Positions 23,514 to 30,886 are shown, numbered from the stretch's first letter. The stretch is 32,128 nucleotides of DNA from Nitrososphaerota archaeon (GCA_023381255.1 JAMCTX010000019.1:1-32128); one strand, 5' to 3'. Numbers and translations are program-made. The notes: a model not told the origin generated them from the sequence alone.

Positions 23514-23558
23514 ATGGCAAAAAAGAAAAAGGAAGTAAAAAAAGAGCAAAAGAAGTAA
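23514..23558 (+). CDS. possible 14-residue lysine-rich micro-protein
   Basis: ATG to TAA encodes MAKKKKEVKKEQKK. TTAAAATATT at about 23467-23477 could act as a TATA box. AAGGTG about 11 nt before the ATG resembles a ribosome binding site, so it would be a leadered transcript. The frame ends 10 nt from the convergent histone gene. The peptide resembles a free histone tail in composition. It may equally be chance in an A-rich region. Confidence 0.3.
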   Translation: MAKKKKEVKKEQKK

Positions 23559-23567
23559 ATTAAATTA

Positions 23568-23792
23568 CTATTCTTTTTTTGACTCAAGTATATTTTTTAT
23601 TGACAGCTTTATATCTTCAGATTTTACTGTTTTTCTTCCTGCGTGGGTAGCAAGTAAAACTGATTGGCCCGCTACTTTTAATCCATATTCTTCTAAAAAT
23701 TTTCCCATTTCATTTATTGCATCTTCCCCAACCCTTTCGGCTCCCGCTTTTTTAAATATTCTATATATTGCCGATGCCGGTATTTCTGGCAT
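23568..23792 (-). CDS. archaeal histone (HMf-like)
   Basis: A 74-residue single histone fold: PEIPASAIYRIFKKAGAERVGEDA (helix 1 and loop), a long central helix FLEEYGLKVAGQSVLLATHAG, and the DNA-contact loop RKTVKSEDIKLSIK before the last helix. Archaeal histones dimerise and wrap DNA. The frame opens with TTG at 23798, but the ATG at 23792 gives the normal start and has TTTAAA (23816-23821) centred 26-27 nt upstream. Thermoplasma itself uses the HU-like HTa instead of histones, so this gene helps place the organism within Thermoplasmata or a relative. Confidence 0.94.
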   Translation of the reverse strand: MPEIPASAIYRIFKKAGAERVGEDAINEMGKFLEEYGLKVAGQSVLLATHAGRKTVKSEDIKLSIKNILESKKE

Positions 23793-23813
23793 ATGCAACC
23801 ATATAATGCACAG

Positions 23814-23832
23814 CCTTTAAACCTTTTTTACC
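23814..23832. promoter_or_regulatory. divergent promoter between histone and LarA-like genes
   Basis: TTTAAA at 23816-23821 is correctly spaced for the histone ATG on the minus strand. The adjoining TTTTTTA at 23824-23830 is 26 nt before an ATG at 23854 on the plus strand. The two elements are back to back within 20 nt. Confidence 0.5.
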
Positions 23833-23853
23833 GCAATTGGAAGTGTTGACTAA

Positions 23854-23916
23854 ATGCTGAAACTTAATAACTGGCATGCATCAACTAATTGCATAAAGGT
23901 GTTAATATATGCCTGA
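23854..23916 (+). CDS. possible 20-residue leader ORF before the LarA-like gene
   Basis: ATG at the expected transcription start; it reads MLKLNNWHAST and so on to YA and stops at TGA, overlapping the next gene's ATG (23909) by 8 nt. The downstream gene is one of the few here with a clear ribosome binding site (AAGGTG at 23897-23902), which fits a second cistron on a leadered mRNA. Whether the leader is translated is unknown. Confidence 0.3.
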   Translation: MLKLNNWHASTNCIKVLIYA

Positions 23917-24865
23917 AGTTTGGATTCCATATGGCGAAGTTGAAGCCTCATTAAGGTTAAAACATGAAAATTATGAGGGCACCGCAGAGCCACTTAAAAT
24001 AGAAGGATATAGTGGGGAAATAAAAGACGCTCTTTACTATATTACTGATGGAAAAAAAACAAGCGTCGAGCTTTTGCAAAAAAGCTTCCCATTATTAAAG
24101 CCATTTGATTTTAAAAAGGCCGGTGAAACTATAATAGATGGAGTGCTGGTAAAGGTTCCAGAAAACATTGAAAAGACCATAATAGTATGTACGGTAAGGC
24201 TAGATCCGCTATACGGATTCACGGGCCCACATTCAATTTTAGCTTCACTGCTAGGACTAGAAGGCGAGGTTTTAAACAGAAAAGAAAAGGATACTGCAAC
24301 AGTAAACGGCTCATCAGCGAGTTTTGCTGCCAGAATTCTGGAGGAAACAAAGCCTTATGCAATATGCCATTTTGGGGGAGTTACTCAAAGGGTTTTAATG
24401 GGGCCGGCTATGGAGGTTTTTAAACGCATTCAGGCAGCTTTTTTGGAAATGGCGGTAAAACAAAAAAAGCGCCGGCTCATTGTAGCTTCTGCGGGGGGTT
24501 ATCCATATGATGACACCCTTTTTGACGCTTTATTGTCTGCCTATAATCTGCTGCCATTTATAGATAATGACGGAGAAATAATACTTGCTTCGGAATGCCA
24601 GAACGGCCTTGGTGACGAAGGGCTTAGAAGGTTAACTCTGGGACTTTCTTCTAATAGCCAGGCATCGCAAATACTTGGCAAACTAAAAAAGCAGGCGCAT
24701 TTAACTCTGGTAAGTTCATTTCCAAATGCCCTGACGGGCAGATTAGGCATAAGCGGGCATTCAAGTTTAACTGAGGCATTTGAATTTATTGAATCAAGAA
24801 ATTCGTGGAAACTTAAGGCATGGATTGTAAAGGAGAGCGCAACATTATATTCTGGTGAGCAGTAA
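23909..24865 (+). CDS. LarA-like (nickel-dependent racemase family) protein, divergent
   Basis: A 318-residue protein. The start VWIPYGEVEASLRL, and especially IVASAGGYPYDDTLFDALLSA (about 191-211) followed by GEIILASECQNGLGDEG, resemble the C-terminal domain of LarA lactate racemase (GGYPKDxxLYQA; AECxxGxG). It is about 100 residues shorter than LarA. In the region where LarA has the SGGRK lysine that carries the nickel-pincer nucleotide, this reads GFTGPHSILAS (103-113), so the lysine appears absent. It is probably not a classical racemase; the true reaction is unknown. It overlaps the cyclophilin-like gene by one base, which suggests a joint function. Confidence 0.65.
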   Translation: MPEVWIPYGEVEASLRLKHENYEGTAEPLKIEGYSGEIKDALYYITDGKKTSVELLQKSFPLLKPFDFKKAGETIIDGVLVKVPENIEKTIIVCTVRLDPLYGFTGPHSILASLLGLEGEVLNRKEKDTATVNGSSASFAARILEETKPYAICHFGGVTQRVLMGPAMEVFKRIQAAFLEMAVKQKKRRLIVASAGGYPYDDTLFDALLSAYNLLPFIDNDGEIILASECQNGLGDEGLRRLTLGLSSNSQASQILGKLKKQAHLTLVSSFPNALTGRLGISGHSSLTEAFEFIESRNSWKLKAWIVKESATLYSGEQ

Positions 24866-25212
24866 TGCCGAAATTATTGATTAAAATTGATGATCAGAAC
24901 ATTGAAGCCACGTTGGATAACGCAATTTGCCCTTATACGATAAACGCCCTTCTAAGGAAGAAGACATTTAGCGCAATAATTGTTAATGCGTCATATGGGA
25001 TTTTGATGCACACGGACATAATAAGTGGATATGAGAAGGCAAAGACCAGCTTCAAGCCTGGCGACTTAGCGTTTGACCCAAAAGGTTCTTGGCTTATTGT
25101 TTTTAAAACAGAAAACGAATACTCTAATAAGGCAAACCCAGTGGGGCATATGCAGTTTAACGACATCAATAAATTCAGTGGCGCAAAGAATGTTGTTCTG
25201 GAATTTAAGTAA
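24865..25212 (+). CDS. cyclophilin-like fold protein (DUF369/TM1367-like)
   Basis: 115 residues beginning LLIKIDDQNIEATLDNAICPYTINALL. The segment KPGDLAFDPKGSWLIVFKTEN followed by NKANPVGHMQF matches the pattern GDIxYWPPGxxxxIFxG then NPVxxxG of the small cyclophilin-like proteins typified by Thermotoga TM1367. These have the fold but no proven prolyl isomerase activity. The start codon shares its A with the stop of the LarA-like gene (TAATG), so translation is coupled. Confidence 0.65.
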   Translation: MPKLLIKIDDQNIEATLDNAICPYTINALLRKKTFSAIIVNASYGILMHTDIISGYEKAKTSFKPGDLAFDPKGSWLIVFKTENEYSNKANPVGHMQFNDINKFSGAKNVVLEFK

Positions 25213-25253
25213 AATTATATACCCTATTGTTAGCGGCTAAAGACTGCAATTGC

Positions 25254-26390
25254 CTATCTTTGAATTATCATTAAGGGAACTCCCTGTTCTTCTTGCATCA
25301 ATCCACCATGGTGCCCCTTAAATGCAATATAATCAGCGTCGCCTTCCCCCCTGTATGAATATATAAGTGATTCATTTACCTCTGGTACTGCCAGTATGTC
25401 CCCGATTCTATCTTCAAATCTTGGATTAAGACTCGGCCCCAGATATCCACTTTTGATAACTTCGGACTTCCTGAATAAAATAAATCCGCCAAGATTTTTC
25501 TCAAGATACCTTATTGCAGAATCTTCATTCTTCACATTTAAAAATACAGCTCTAGAATCGCCAAATGGCGGCATATCTAAGATATCCATAAGTTGCTGGT
25601 TTACAACATTTGTCTTATCATTTGGAACTTGACCATGATCAGCAGTTATCAAAGCGGTGAAGCCTTTTAGGCCATCTAGCGATTTTGATATCATTGCCAG
25701 CAGATCTTCAGCCGAACTCAAGGTTTCTGGGCTTTGCGGACCATAATGGTGGGAAAGCGTATCCACTACGGGTATATATACTGAAATAAACGCCTTGCCC
25801 TCGTTAGAAAGGAGCTTTTTCATTTGAATCAATGCGTCCCAGGGGTAGTAATATTTGACCCTGTTCATACCTCGTGTATGAAATATAGTAGTTGGTGAAT
25901 CAGATATTGAATTTGGCAGTATGGCCGTGCTGGAAACTCCTAGCTTTGAAAGTTCAACCCCCAGAGGAACCGCTTTTTCAGATATATACTTGGGAAAATT
26001 TTGCGCCAGCATCTGTATAGGTTCTTCTTGGGCCGGATGGGAAAGGTTTAACATGTTTATTATGCTGCCAAATTCTTTCATATATGTTGTGAACCCCATT
26101 ACGCCGTGTTCTGACGGTGTGAGACCAGTATAAAAGCTAAGCATGGCGGCAGCGGTAGTCGAGGGAAATATACTCGTAATCCTCTTAACATCGGCATCAG
26201 CAAGCGGGTTTTTTATTTTATCAAAGACGCTTAAACCAAAGGCATCCAAAATTATGAGCACAAGTTTATCTTGCCTCCCCAGATTATATTTTAAAGGTGT
26301 TCTATCAGTATTTCCTCCAAAAAACTTTATAGCACTTGCATATATGTTTGCATTGCTGTTTCCGCCATACTCGGGCTTTATTAGATTCAT
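25254..26390 (-). CDS. alkaline-phosphatase-superfamily hydrolase (nucleotide pyrophosphatase/phosphodiesterase type)
   Basis: A 378-residue metal-dependent hydrolase. Metal and nucleophile motifs in order: LVLIILDAFG (Asp, about 47-56), IFPSTTAAAML (nucleophile Thr), PVVDTLSHHYGP (Asp/His metal site), ITADHGQVPN (Asp-His), and KGHHGGLMQEE near the C-terminus (His). SEHGVMGF is typical of the type I phosphodiesterase group. There is no clear signal peptide, so it may be cytoplasmic. The substrate is unknown: nucleotides, phosphonates or phosphoester lipids are all possible. The ATG has TTTATA centred about 31 nt upstream and a G-rich stretch just before it. Confidence 0.87.
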   Translation of the reverse strand: MNLIKPEYGGNSNANIYASAIKFFGGNTDRTPLKYNLGRQDKLVLIILDAFGLSVFDKIKNPLADADVKRITSIFPSTTAAAMLSFYTGLTPSEHGVMGFTTYMKEFGSIINMLNLSHPAQEEPIQMLAQNFPKYISEKAVPLGVELSKLGVSSTAILPNSISDSPTTIFHTRGMNRVKYYYPWDALIQMKKLLSNEGKAFISVYIPVVDTLSHHYGPQSPETLSSAEDLLAMISKSLDGLKGFTALITADHGQVPNDKTNVVNQQLMDILDMPPFGDSRAVFLNVKNEDSAIRYLEKNLGGFILFRKSEVIKSGYLGPSLNPRFEDRIGDILAVPEVNESLIYSYRGEGDADYIAFKGHHGGLMQEEQGVPLMIIQR

Positions 26391-26583
26391 TTTTCCCCCT
26401 GTTATTGCGATAATCCCCTATAAATTCCTTTAGTTGGTATTTTAGGGCAAGGCTAATTTTATCTAGAAACGCAATATTTGTAAATTTATATATGATAAAC
26501 CCCATTATACTTGAGAAGTATTTCAATACCAGAAAACGATTGCATAAGGTTTATTTATTTTATACTAGCTTGAATTGTAAAAA

Positions 26584-28059
26584 TTGACTCAAATAAACAC
26601 AATTTATTTTTTGACGCCGGCCATAGTTATGGCATTTTCTGTTGGGGCAGTAATTTACTGGCATTTTAAGAGAAGCTTTACATTAAATGTTCTGCTATAC
26701 ACTTTTATAGCATATTTTGGCGCCATTACAATTAAATACATATTTCAATATCTTACATTAGTCCCTTATAGTTCAATGATTCACGGCAACCAACCTCTGT
26801 TAGGTGTCTACTATGGCCTGCAAACCATGTTACTTGAGGTGGGCTTGGCTTATATCATTGCGCGGTTCGCAACCTCGAAAGATAAAATATCTAGGAAAGA
26901 CGCAACGGGCTACGGTCTGGGGCTGGCAATGTGGGAAAACGGGGTTTTAATCGCGATTCCCTTAATGATAGATTACCTGCTATATTATACGTTGCTGGCA
27001 TCTCCCAGCTCAAGCTCCTTTTACATTAAGTTATTTGCCGCCGCTCCAGCACTGTTTTTACCTACGAACCAGGCCCTTCCGTTGATCGGGTTTGTGGTAT
27101 TGGAAAGGATATCTTCACTACTGTCACATGTGGCGTGGGGATATCTTGCTGTTATAGCAGCCGTAACTGGTAAAAAACGCTATTTTTATATTGCCTTGCC
27201 GATGGGATTAATTGATTTCTTTGTCCCATACGCATCTTCCATGGGCATAACCGCATTTGAACTGCTGATCTTTATTCTTTCCTTTACCAGCTTAGCAGTG
27301 GCATTAGTTGCTGGCTCTAGATCTAAGGCAGGTTACGCGGTTCAGGAAAACGTTAATGACTCGATATCATTATTTAAGCTAAACTTTAGAAGGACGGTCA
27401 GTGTCAGTAAGGTGTATATTTTAATAGGAATTATCCTCCCCATTCTTTTTGCGGGCGAGTTTTCTTTTATTTCCAGCACTTCAGCTACAGCCAGAATCAC
27501 AATTAGTTCGATGTATCCGCTGATAATGCCTTTGTTTATAATAATTGGGTCAATGGGCGCGCTGTGGATTTTTACAAGCGACAAAAGGAAGGGAGTTTAT
27601 GAATACCTAATAGCTTCTGGCGTTGAAGTATCTTCAGTATTCTGGTCAATACTTATGATCACAGCCGGATTGGCCACAATAATATTAGTATCTGTAATGA
27701 TAATCACAATACCGATATTCGCATTGGCACACGTGCAAATTACCCCTATTATGGTTGAAACGATAATTTTCTATTCCATTCCAATGTGCTATTCATCCTC
27801 AATATTTATGAGCATGGCTGGAATGATCTGGGCTTCGCTCTCCAAGCGGATCACTGGCGTAAATAGCCCAGTTGGTTTGGCGCCTTTGTTGGGGATCATC
27901 CCAATTATGGTTACGTTTTTAATTTCAGCGCTAGTGGGACCATACATGTCTTTATATGTGGCAGGAGCAGTATCGTTGGGGGTTTTTGCACTAGCCGTTG
28001 TCATTTTAATAATAGCTAACATAAAAATGGATAGAGAGAGGTTTTTATCAAATGAGTGA
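26584..28059 (+). CDS. membrane fusion protein: YhfC-like domain plus ABC-2 type permease domain
   Basis: 491 residues, almost all membrane segments. The first half (1-245) resembles YhfC-family proteins: GYGLGLAMWENGVLIAIP (109-126) with Glu118, and FVVLERISSLLSHVAWG (170-186) with Glu174, Arg175 and His182. The second half (about 262-491) resembles ABC-2 permeases: a loop before a first helix at about 275, GSMGALWIFTSDKRKGVYEYLIASGVEVSSVFW (an exporter-type coupling region), and four or five further helices. The TTG start has TTTTATAC centred 26 nt upstream. The stop overlaps the ATPase gene by 8 nt. The likely role is export or membrane remodelling; the substrate is unknown. Confidence 0.75.
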   Translation: MTQINTIYFLTPAIVMAFSVGAVIYWHFKRSFTLNVLLYTFIAYFGAITIKYIFQYLTLVPYSSMIHGNQPLLGVYYGLQTMLLEVGLAYIIARFATSKDKISRKDATGYGLGLAMWENGVLIAIPLMIDYLLYYTLLASPSSSSFYIKLFAAAPALFLPTNQALPLIGFVVLERISSLLSHVAWGYLAVIAAVTGKKRYFYIALPMGLIDFFVPYASSMGITAFELLIFILSFTSLAVALVAGSRSKAGYAVQENVNDSISLFKLNFRRTVSVSKVYILIGIILPILFAGEFSFISSTSATARITISSMYPLIMPLFIIIGSMGALWIFTSDKRKGVYEYLIASGVEVSSVFWSILMITAGLATIILVSVMIITIPIFALAHVQITPIMVETIIFYSIPMCYSSSIFMSMAGMIWASLSKRITGVNSPVGLAPLLGIIPIMVTFLISALVGPYMSLYVAGAVSLGVFALAVVILIIANIKMDRERFLSNE

Positions 28060-28924
28060 TTATGGCGATAAAAAAATGGATTTTGTGGTTGAAAATCTGG
28101 TTTCTGGATACTTTGGAAACGCCGTATTAAAAGATATAACTTTTAAATTAACGGAGCCGGCCATATATGTAGTCCTTGGCCCAAATGGAGCAGGAAAAAC
28201 CACTTTATTGAGGAGCATGGCTGGAATATTAAAGCCAATGCAGGGCAAAGTCGAATTAAACGGCTTGCCAGTTAATGAACAGCGTTCAAGGCGAAGATTA
28301 AGCTATTTATCACACCTTGACGGCATACCCGAGGGATTAACGGTAATTGAAGCCCTTAAATTTTATGCTAAAATAGAGGGCGCAGGCGAAAACAGCGTAA
28401 GTAATGTAGCAGGAAAGCTAGAACTCAACGAGCTTTTATCAAAAAGGTTTTCTCAGTTAAGTCAGGGGCAGAAAAAACGGGTCTCAATAGCAAGAATTTT
28501 CTTACAAGAGCGAGACATTTACCTGCTAGACGAGCCTACTAGCAATCTAGACCCGAAAATTGCTGGCGGAATCAGGTCGTTGATATTAGGCATGAGCAAA
28601 AACAAAATAGTTCTCTATTCTTCGCATAATCTGTATGAAGCGAAAGAAATAGGTAGCTATGTAATAGCAATAAAGGGAGGAAAACTGGCTTTATTCTCTA
28701 AAATTAACGAACTTAAGCCGCAAAGCTATTTGATAGGTATAAGAACAATAGGAAATACAGCGCCCATGGCATTTACAAGAAAGGAAGGCGATTACTATAT
28801 ATATGAATTAAGCTATCCTGAAGAAGTCCAAGAATTAATAAGCAAATTGATGCTGGATGGTATAAAACTCAGGGAGGTTAGGGAAATGTCCAACCCGCTC
28901 GAAGACCTATTTAAAGACCATTAG
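28052..28924 (+). CDS. ABC transporter ATP-binding protein
   Basis: A 290-residue ATPase with Walker A GPNGAGKTT (43-51), signature LSQGQKKRVSIAR, Walker B IYLLDEPTSNLD, and the H-loop histidine in YSSHNLYEAKE. A C-terminal extension of about 80 residues follows, as in ABC-2 exporters. The ATG lies in the end of the permease gene (8-nt overlap), with AGAGAGGT about 10 nt upstream. It powers the preceding fused permease, so the two genes form a complete ABC-2 type exporter as a dimer. Confidence 0.93.
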   Translation: MSDYGDKKMDFVVENLVSGYFGNAVLKDITFKLTEPAIYVVLGPNGAGKTTLLRSMAGILKPMQGKVELNGLPVNEQRSRRRLSYLSHLDGIPEGLTVIEALKFYAKIEGAGENSVSNVAGKLELNELLSKRFSQLSQGQKKRVSIARIFLQERDIYLLDEPTSNLDPKIAGGIRSLILGMSKNKIVLYSSHNLYEAKEIGSYVIAIKGGKLALFSKINELKPQSYLIGIRTIGNTAPMAFTRKEGDYYIYELSYPEEVQELISKLMLDGIKLREVREMSNPLEDLFKDH

Positions 28925-29260
28925 AGATTTGTGGGAAGTAGCAACCTCCAGTAGAAAAATCGTGGTTTGCTAAAAGGAACTACGACTGTAACATTCTTGT
29001 GAAGCTTGATAGAGTTTCAAGTCTGGTGCTTTACAAATTGTGCCGGGCCAGCAGACAGTTTGCAACATATTACAGTAGAGTGTAGAATAATAGCAGGCAA
29101 ACTGTTGAGGAAACAGAGCTTCCTATCATTCTGAGTCAGATTAACCGGTGATCAGCTAAAACAGGACATAAGCAAAGAAAAAGGCACATTTAAATCTGTT
29201 AAAACAACGTAGTTAAAGCAAAATGATCTGATGGCACTAAAATTTGTAAAATCTGTCTGA
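28925..29260. other. 336-nt gap between the ABC exporter and ctaB
   Basis: No gene was recognised. One frame (plus strand, 28942-29085) stays open for 47 codons without an obvious start and continues in frame past a TAG, which may be a decayed coding remnant. A TATA-like TTTAAATC at about 29190-29197 has no gene at the expected distance. The strands converge here (ATPase from the left, heme O synthase from the right), so part of the region is probably 3' untranslated sequence. Confidence 0.35.
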
Positions 29261-30130
29261 TTACAGCAGTCTGTTTAAAATAATAATTATGAAAATTATT
29301 GCAAGATATATATTGGTATAAATAAAAACTCTAAATGAATCGCGTTCGCTTGATGACAATATTGTTTTGAAACTTAGTAGCAGCATTATTAAATTGAGAA
29401 TCTCAATTAAAATCAAGAGATAAAAACTTAGTTCTACAATTCCTATGGCAGTTGTAAAGACCATTAACAGCAACGCAAACGCGCCAATCATTCGTGAAGC
29501 TAGTTTTTTACCGTAAACCACTGGTAGCATAGGAATTTCCGCGGCTTTATAATCGTCATAATACCTTATTGAAATGCTCCATATGTGAATGGGTGTCCAT
29601 ATCACTATGATCATAAACAAATAAAATGGCGCTAGCGCAAACAGTTTATCCGTAATTCCGCTCCACATAACGAATACAGGTGCGCCCCCAGCTAGCGAGC
29701 CTATAAGTATGTTAAAAGCTGTTCTCCTTTTACTAAACCAGTTATAAAGCAAAGGGTCAAAAATTACTCCAAAAAGAATCCAGAAGCTTGAATAAGGGGA
29801 AGCCATCCAAGCAATAAATATAGAAATTATTAGTAAAACCGCGCCAAATATCAGGGCGTTGTTCGGCTTGATTCTGCCCGACGGTATTGCCCTTTTGAGA
29901 GTGCGGCGCATTTTGCCATCTATGTCGCGGTCAATATAATTGGTAACGGCGTTTATACCAGAAGTGGCTATATATAGAGCTATAAATGATATAACAAACC
30001 CGTTAATGTTGCTTGCTGGGTTTGCAAGAAAGCTTCCCGCAACGCCAGCCAGCACAAGAAGAAGCGTCACCGCCGGCTTGGTCAGATCGAAGTATGGTGA
30101 TAGCTTCATTGTGCTTAGAGCGCGCCTCAA
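29261..30130 (-). CDS. ctaB: protoheme IX farnesyltransferase (heme O synthase)
   Basis: A UbiA-superfamily membrane prenyltransferase of 289 residues, with about eight or nine helices, that adds a farnesyl-type chain to heme B for terminal oxidases. LTKPAVTLLLVLAGVAG (16-32) is the family start. The prenyl-diphosphate/Mg site is NYIDRDIDGKMRRTLKRAIP (64-83). GGAPVFVMWSG and WTPIHIWSISIRYYDDYKAAEIPMLPVVYG are diagnostic of CtaB/CyoE. It indicates a heme-copper oxidase elsewhere in the genome, hence oxygen respiration. A TTG start (30130) and an in-frame ATG (30109) both have an AT-rich TATA-like element about 25 nt upstream; the TTG is shown. Confidence 0.93.
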   Translation of the reverse strand: MRRALSTMKLSPYFDLTKPAVTLLLVLAGVAGSFLANPASNINGFVISFIALYIATSGINAVTNYIDRDIDGKMRRTLKRAIPSGRIKPNNALIFGAVLLIISIFIAWMASPYSSFWILFGVIFDPLLYNWFSKRRTAFNILIGSLAGGAPVFVMWSGITDKLFALAPFYLFMIIVIWTPIHIWSISIRYYDDYKAAEIPMLPVVYGKKLASRMIGAFALLLMVFTTAIGIVELSFYLLILIEILNLIMLLLSFKTILSSSERDSFRVFIYTNIYLAIIFIIIILNRLL

Positions 30131-30300
30131 TTTAATTTACTTTACTCAAAAAATAAAACCATATCCGCAAGACAACTAAAATATCTTACATAAATAGAAG
30201 CATGTTGGTATCCATTATTCTAGCGTCGTTAATTGGTTTGGGGTTTATCTCCACAAATTTCCACTTAAAGCATTCTATAACGTGTAGCATAAAAGTAAAA

Positions 30301-30466
30301 TCACACTCCGGCGGGCATCAAGAACCAAAAACCCAGTAATGCAACAGTAAAACTGTGCCAATATGGGCGATAGCTAATTTCAGCCGAAGCCAGATAAAGC
30401 GAAATAGGAAATGATATAATTGCGTGGCACTATATCCAAAATTAATTTTGCCCTCCTTTTAACCAT
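30301..30466 (-). pseudogene. possible frameshifted small membrane protein gene
   Basis: An ATG at 30466 starts MVKRRAKLILDIVPRNYIIS and stops at 30380 after 28 residues. The adjacent frame, entered at the AATTATATCATTT stretch, carries on as ISFPISLYLASAEISYRPYW and then a hydrophobic helix ending FWFLMPAGV and a TGA at 30301. Joined, they give a product of about 55 residues with one or two membrane segments. The second part has no start codon of its own. This suggests a one-base frameshift, but with such short frames chance is a serious alternative. Confidence 0.28.
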
Positions 30467-30508
30467 ATATTTTTACCATCATCAATTAGTACAATTATTT
30501 ATCTGTAT

Positions 30509-30525
30509 TTGAAGTTATACTTCAA
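30509..30525. repeat. 17-nt palindrome TTGAAGT-TAT-ACTTCAA
   Basis: Two perfect 7-nt arms around a 3-nt centre. The size and symmetry suit a dimeric regulator's operator. It lies upstream of the broken minus-strand frame, and no intact gene starts next to it. Confidence 0.35.
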
Positions 30526-30645
30526 TAAATTTGTTTATTACTTTATGAATTATGAGCAATTTAATGTATTACTTTTGTCAAGAACCAAGGCTTTTATATA
30601 ATGCTAACTTTTGCCTTTCACGTTAGTTTTAAACACATTAAAAAG

Positions 30646-30720
30646 TGGGCCGGGCCGGATTTGAACCGGCGACCCCCGCCGTGTGAGGGCGATGTGCTAA
30701 CCAGGCTACACCACCGGCCC
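30646..30720 (-). tRNA. tRNA-Val (anticodon CAC)
   Basis: A 75-nt tRNA without intron. The acceptor stem GGGCCGG pairs with CCGGCCC and has discriminator A. The D-arm is GGTGTAGCCTGGTTAGCAC, the anticodon stem TCGCC pairs with GGCGG around loop CTCACAC (anticodon CAC at 34-36), and the T-arm is GCCGG/CCGGC with TTCAAAT. It reads GUG codons. CCA is not encoded. A T-run follows the 3' end. The gene has its own TATA box. Confidence 0.96.
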
Positions 30721-30743
30721 ATCGCAAAAATATAGCCTTACTT

Positions 30744-30753
30744 GTTTATAAAC
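30744..30753 (-). promoter_or_regulatory. TATA box of tRNA-Val
   Basis: GTTTATAAAC, itself a perfect palindrome, is centred about 28 nt before the first base of the tRNA on the minus strand. Confidence 0.65.
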
Positions 30754-30886
30754 TGGTGTTATTTTCTTTTTGCCTTTTTTTCAATTTAATGTTACAGGCA
30801 AGACAGCGACCAGCTTCCAGCATAAAATATAATACGGGTTCTCTAAAAGAATTGGCTATAATAATAAACACGTAAATGATATTCTG

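Larger units (their letters stand above)
23248..23567. other. 320-nt gap between DP1 and histone genes
   Basis: It begins with a T-run (ATTTTTTTAG) after the polymerase gene. A TATA-like TTATTAAAAG at 23259-23268 precedes a segment (about 23290-23410) distinctly richer in G+C than its surroundings. That segment holds a 38-codon frame (23291-23407) and short inverted repeats such as CCGCCTTGCGG, so it could be a small RNA or a micro-gene. After it comes AT-rich sequence with a second TATA-like element and a 14-codon lysine-rich frame. No known RNA family was recognised on either strand. Confidence 0.4.
30131..30645. other. 515-nt stretch between ctaB and tRNA-Val
   Basis: No confident gene. 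It contains a 45-codon plus-strand frame (30202-30339; MLVSIILASLIGLGFIS start, hydrophobic then basic), with CTAAAATATC about 23 nt upstream. It also holds a frame-broken membrane-protein-like frame on the minus strand (30301-30466), a 17-nt palindrome (30509-30525), and a strong TATA-like CTTTTATATAATG at 30591-30603 with no gene placed to use it. Taken together it looks like a decaying or rearranged region. Confidence 0.35.

Noticed and set aside
28942-29085. 47-codon open frame as a transposase fragment
   Set aside because: No start codon at its beginning and no catalytic motif or terminal inverted repeats; similarity could not be established by eye.
29222-29260. C/D box guide RNA before ctaB's end (CTGATGG ... 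CTGA after a TATA-like element)
   Set aside because: Box C deviates from RTGATGA, there are no clear internal D'/C' boxes, and the segment is too short.
30202-30339. 45-codon plus-strand frame as a secreted micro-protein
   Set aside because: Only a weakly placed TATA-like element supports it, and the second half looks like non-coding sequence; mentioned only in the gap description.
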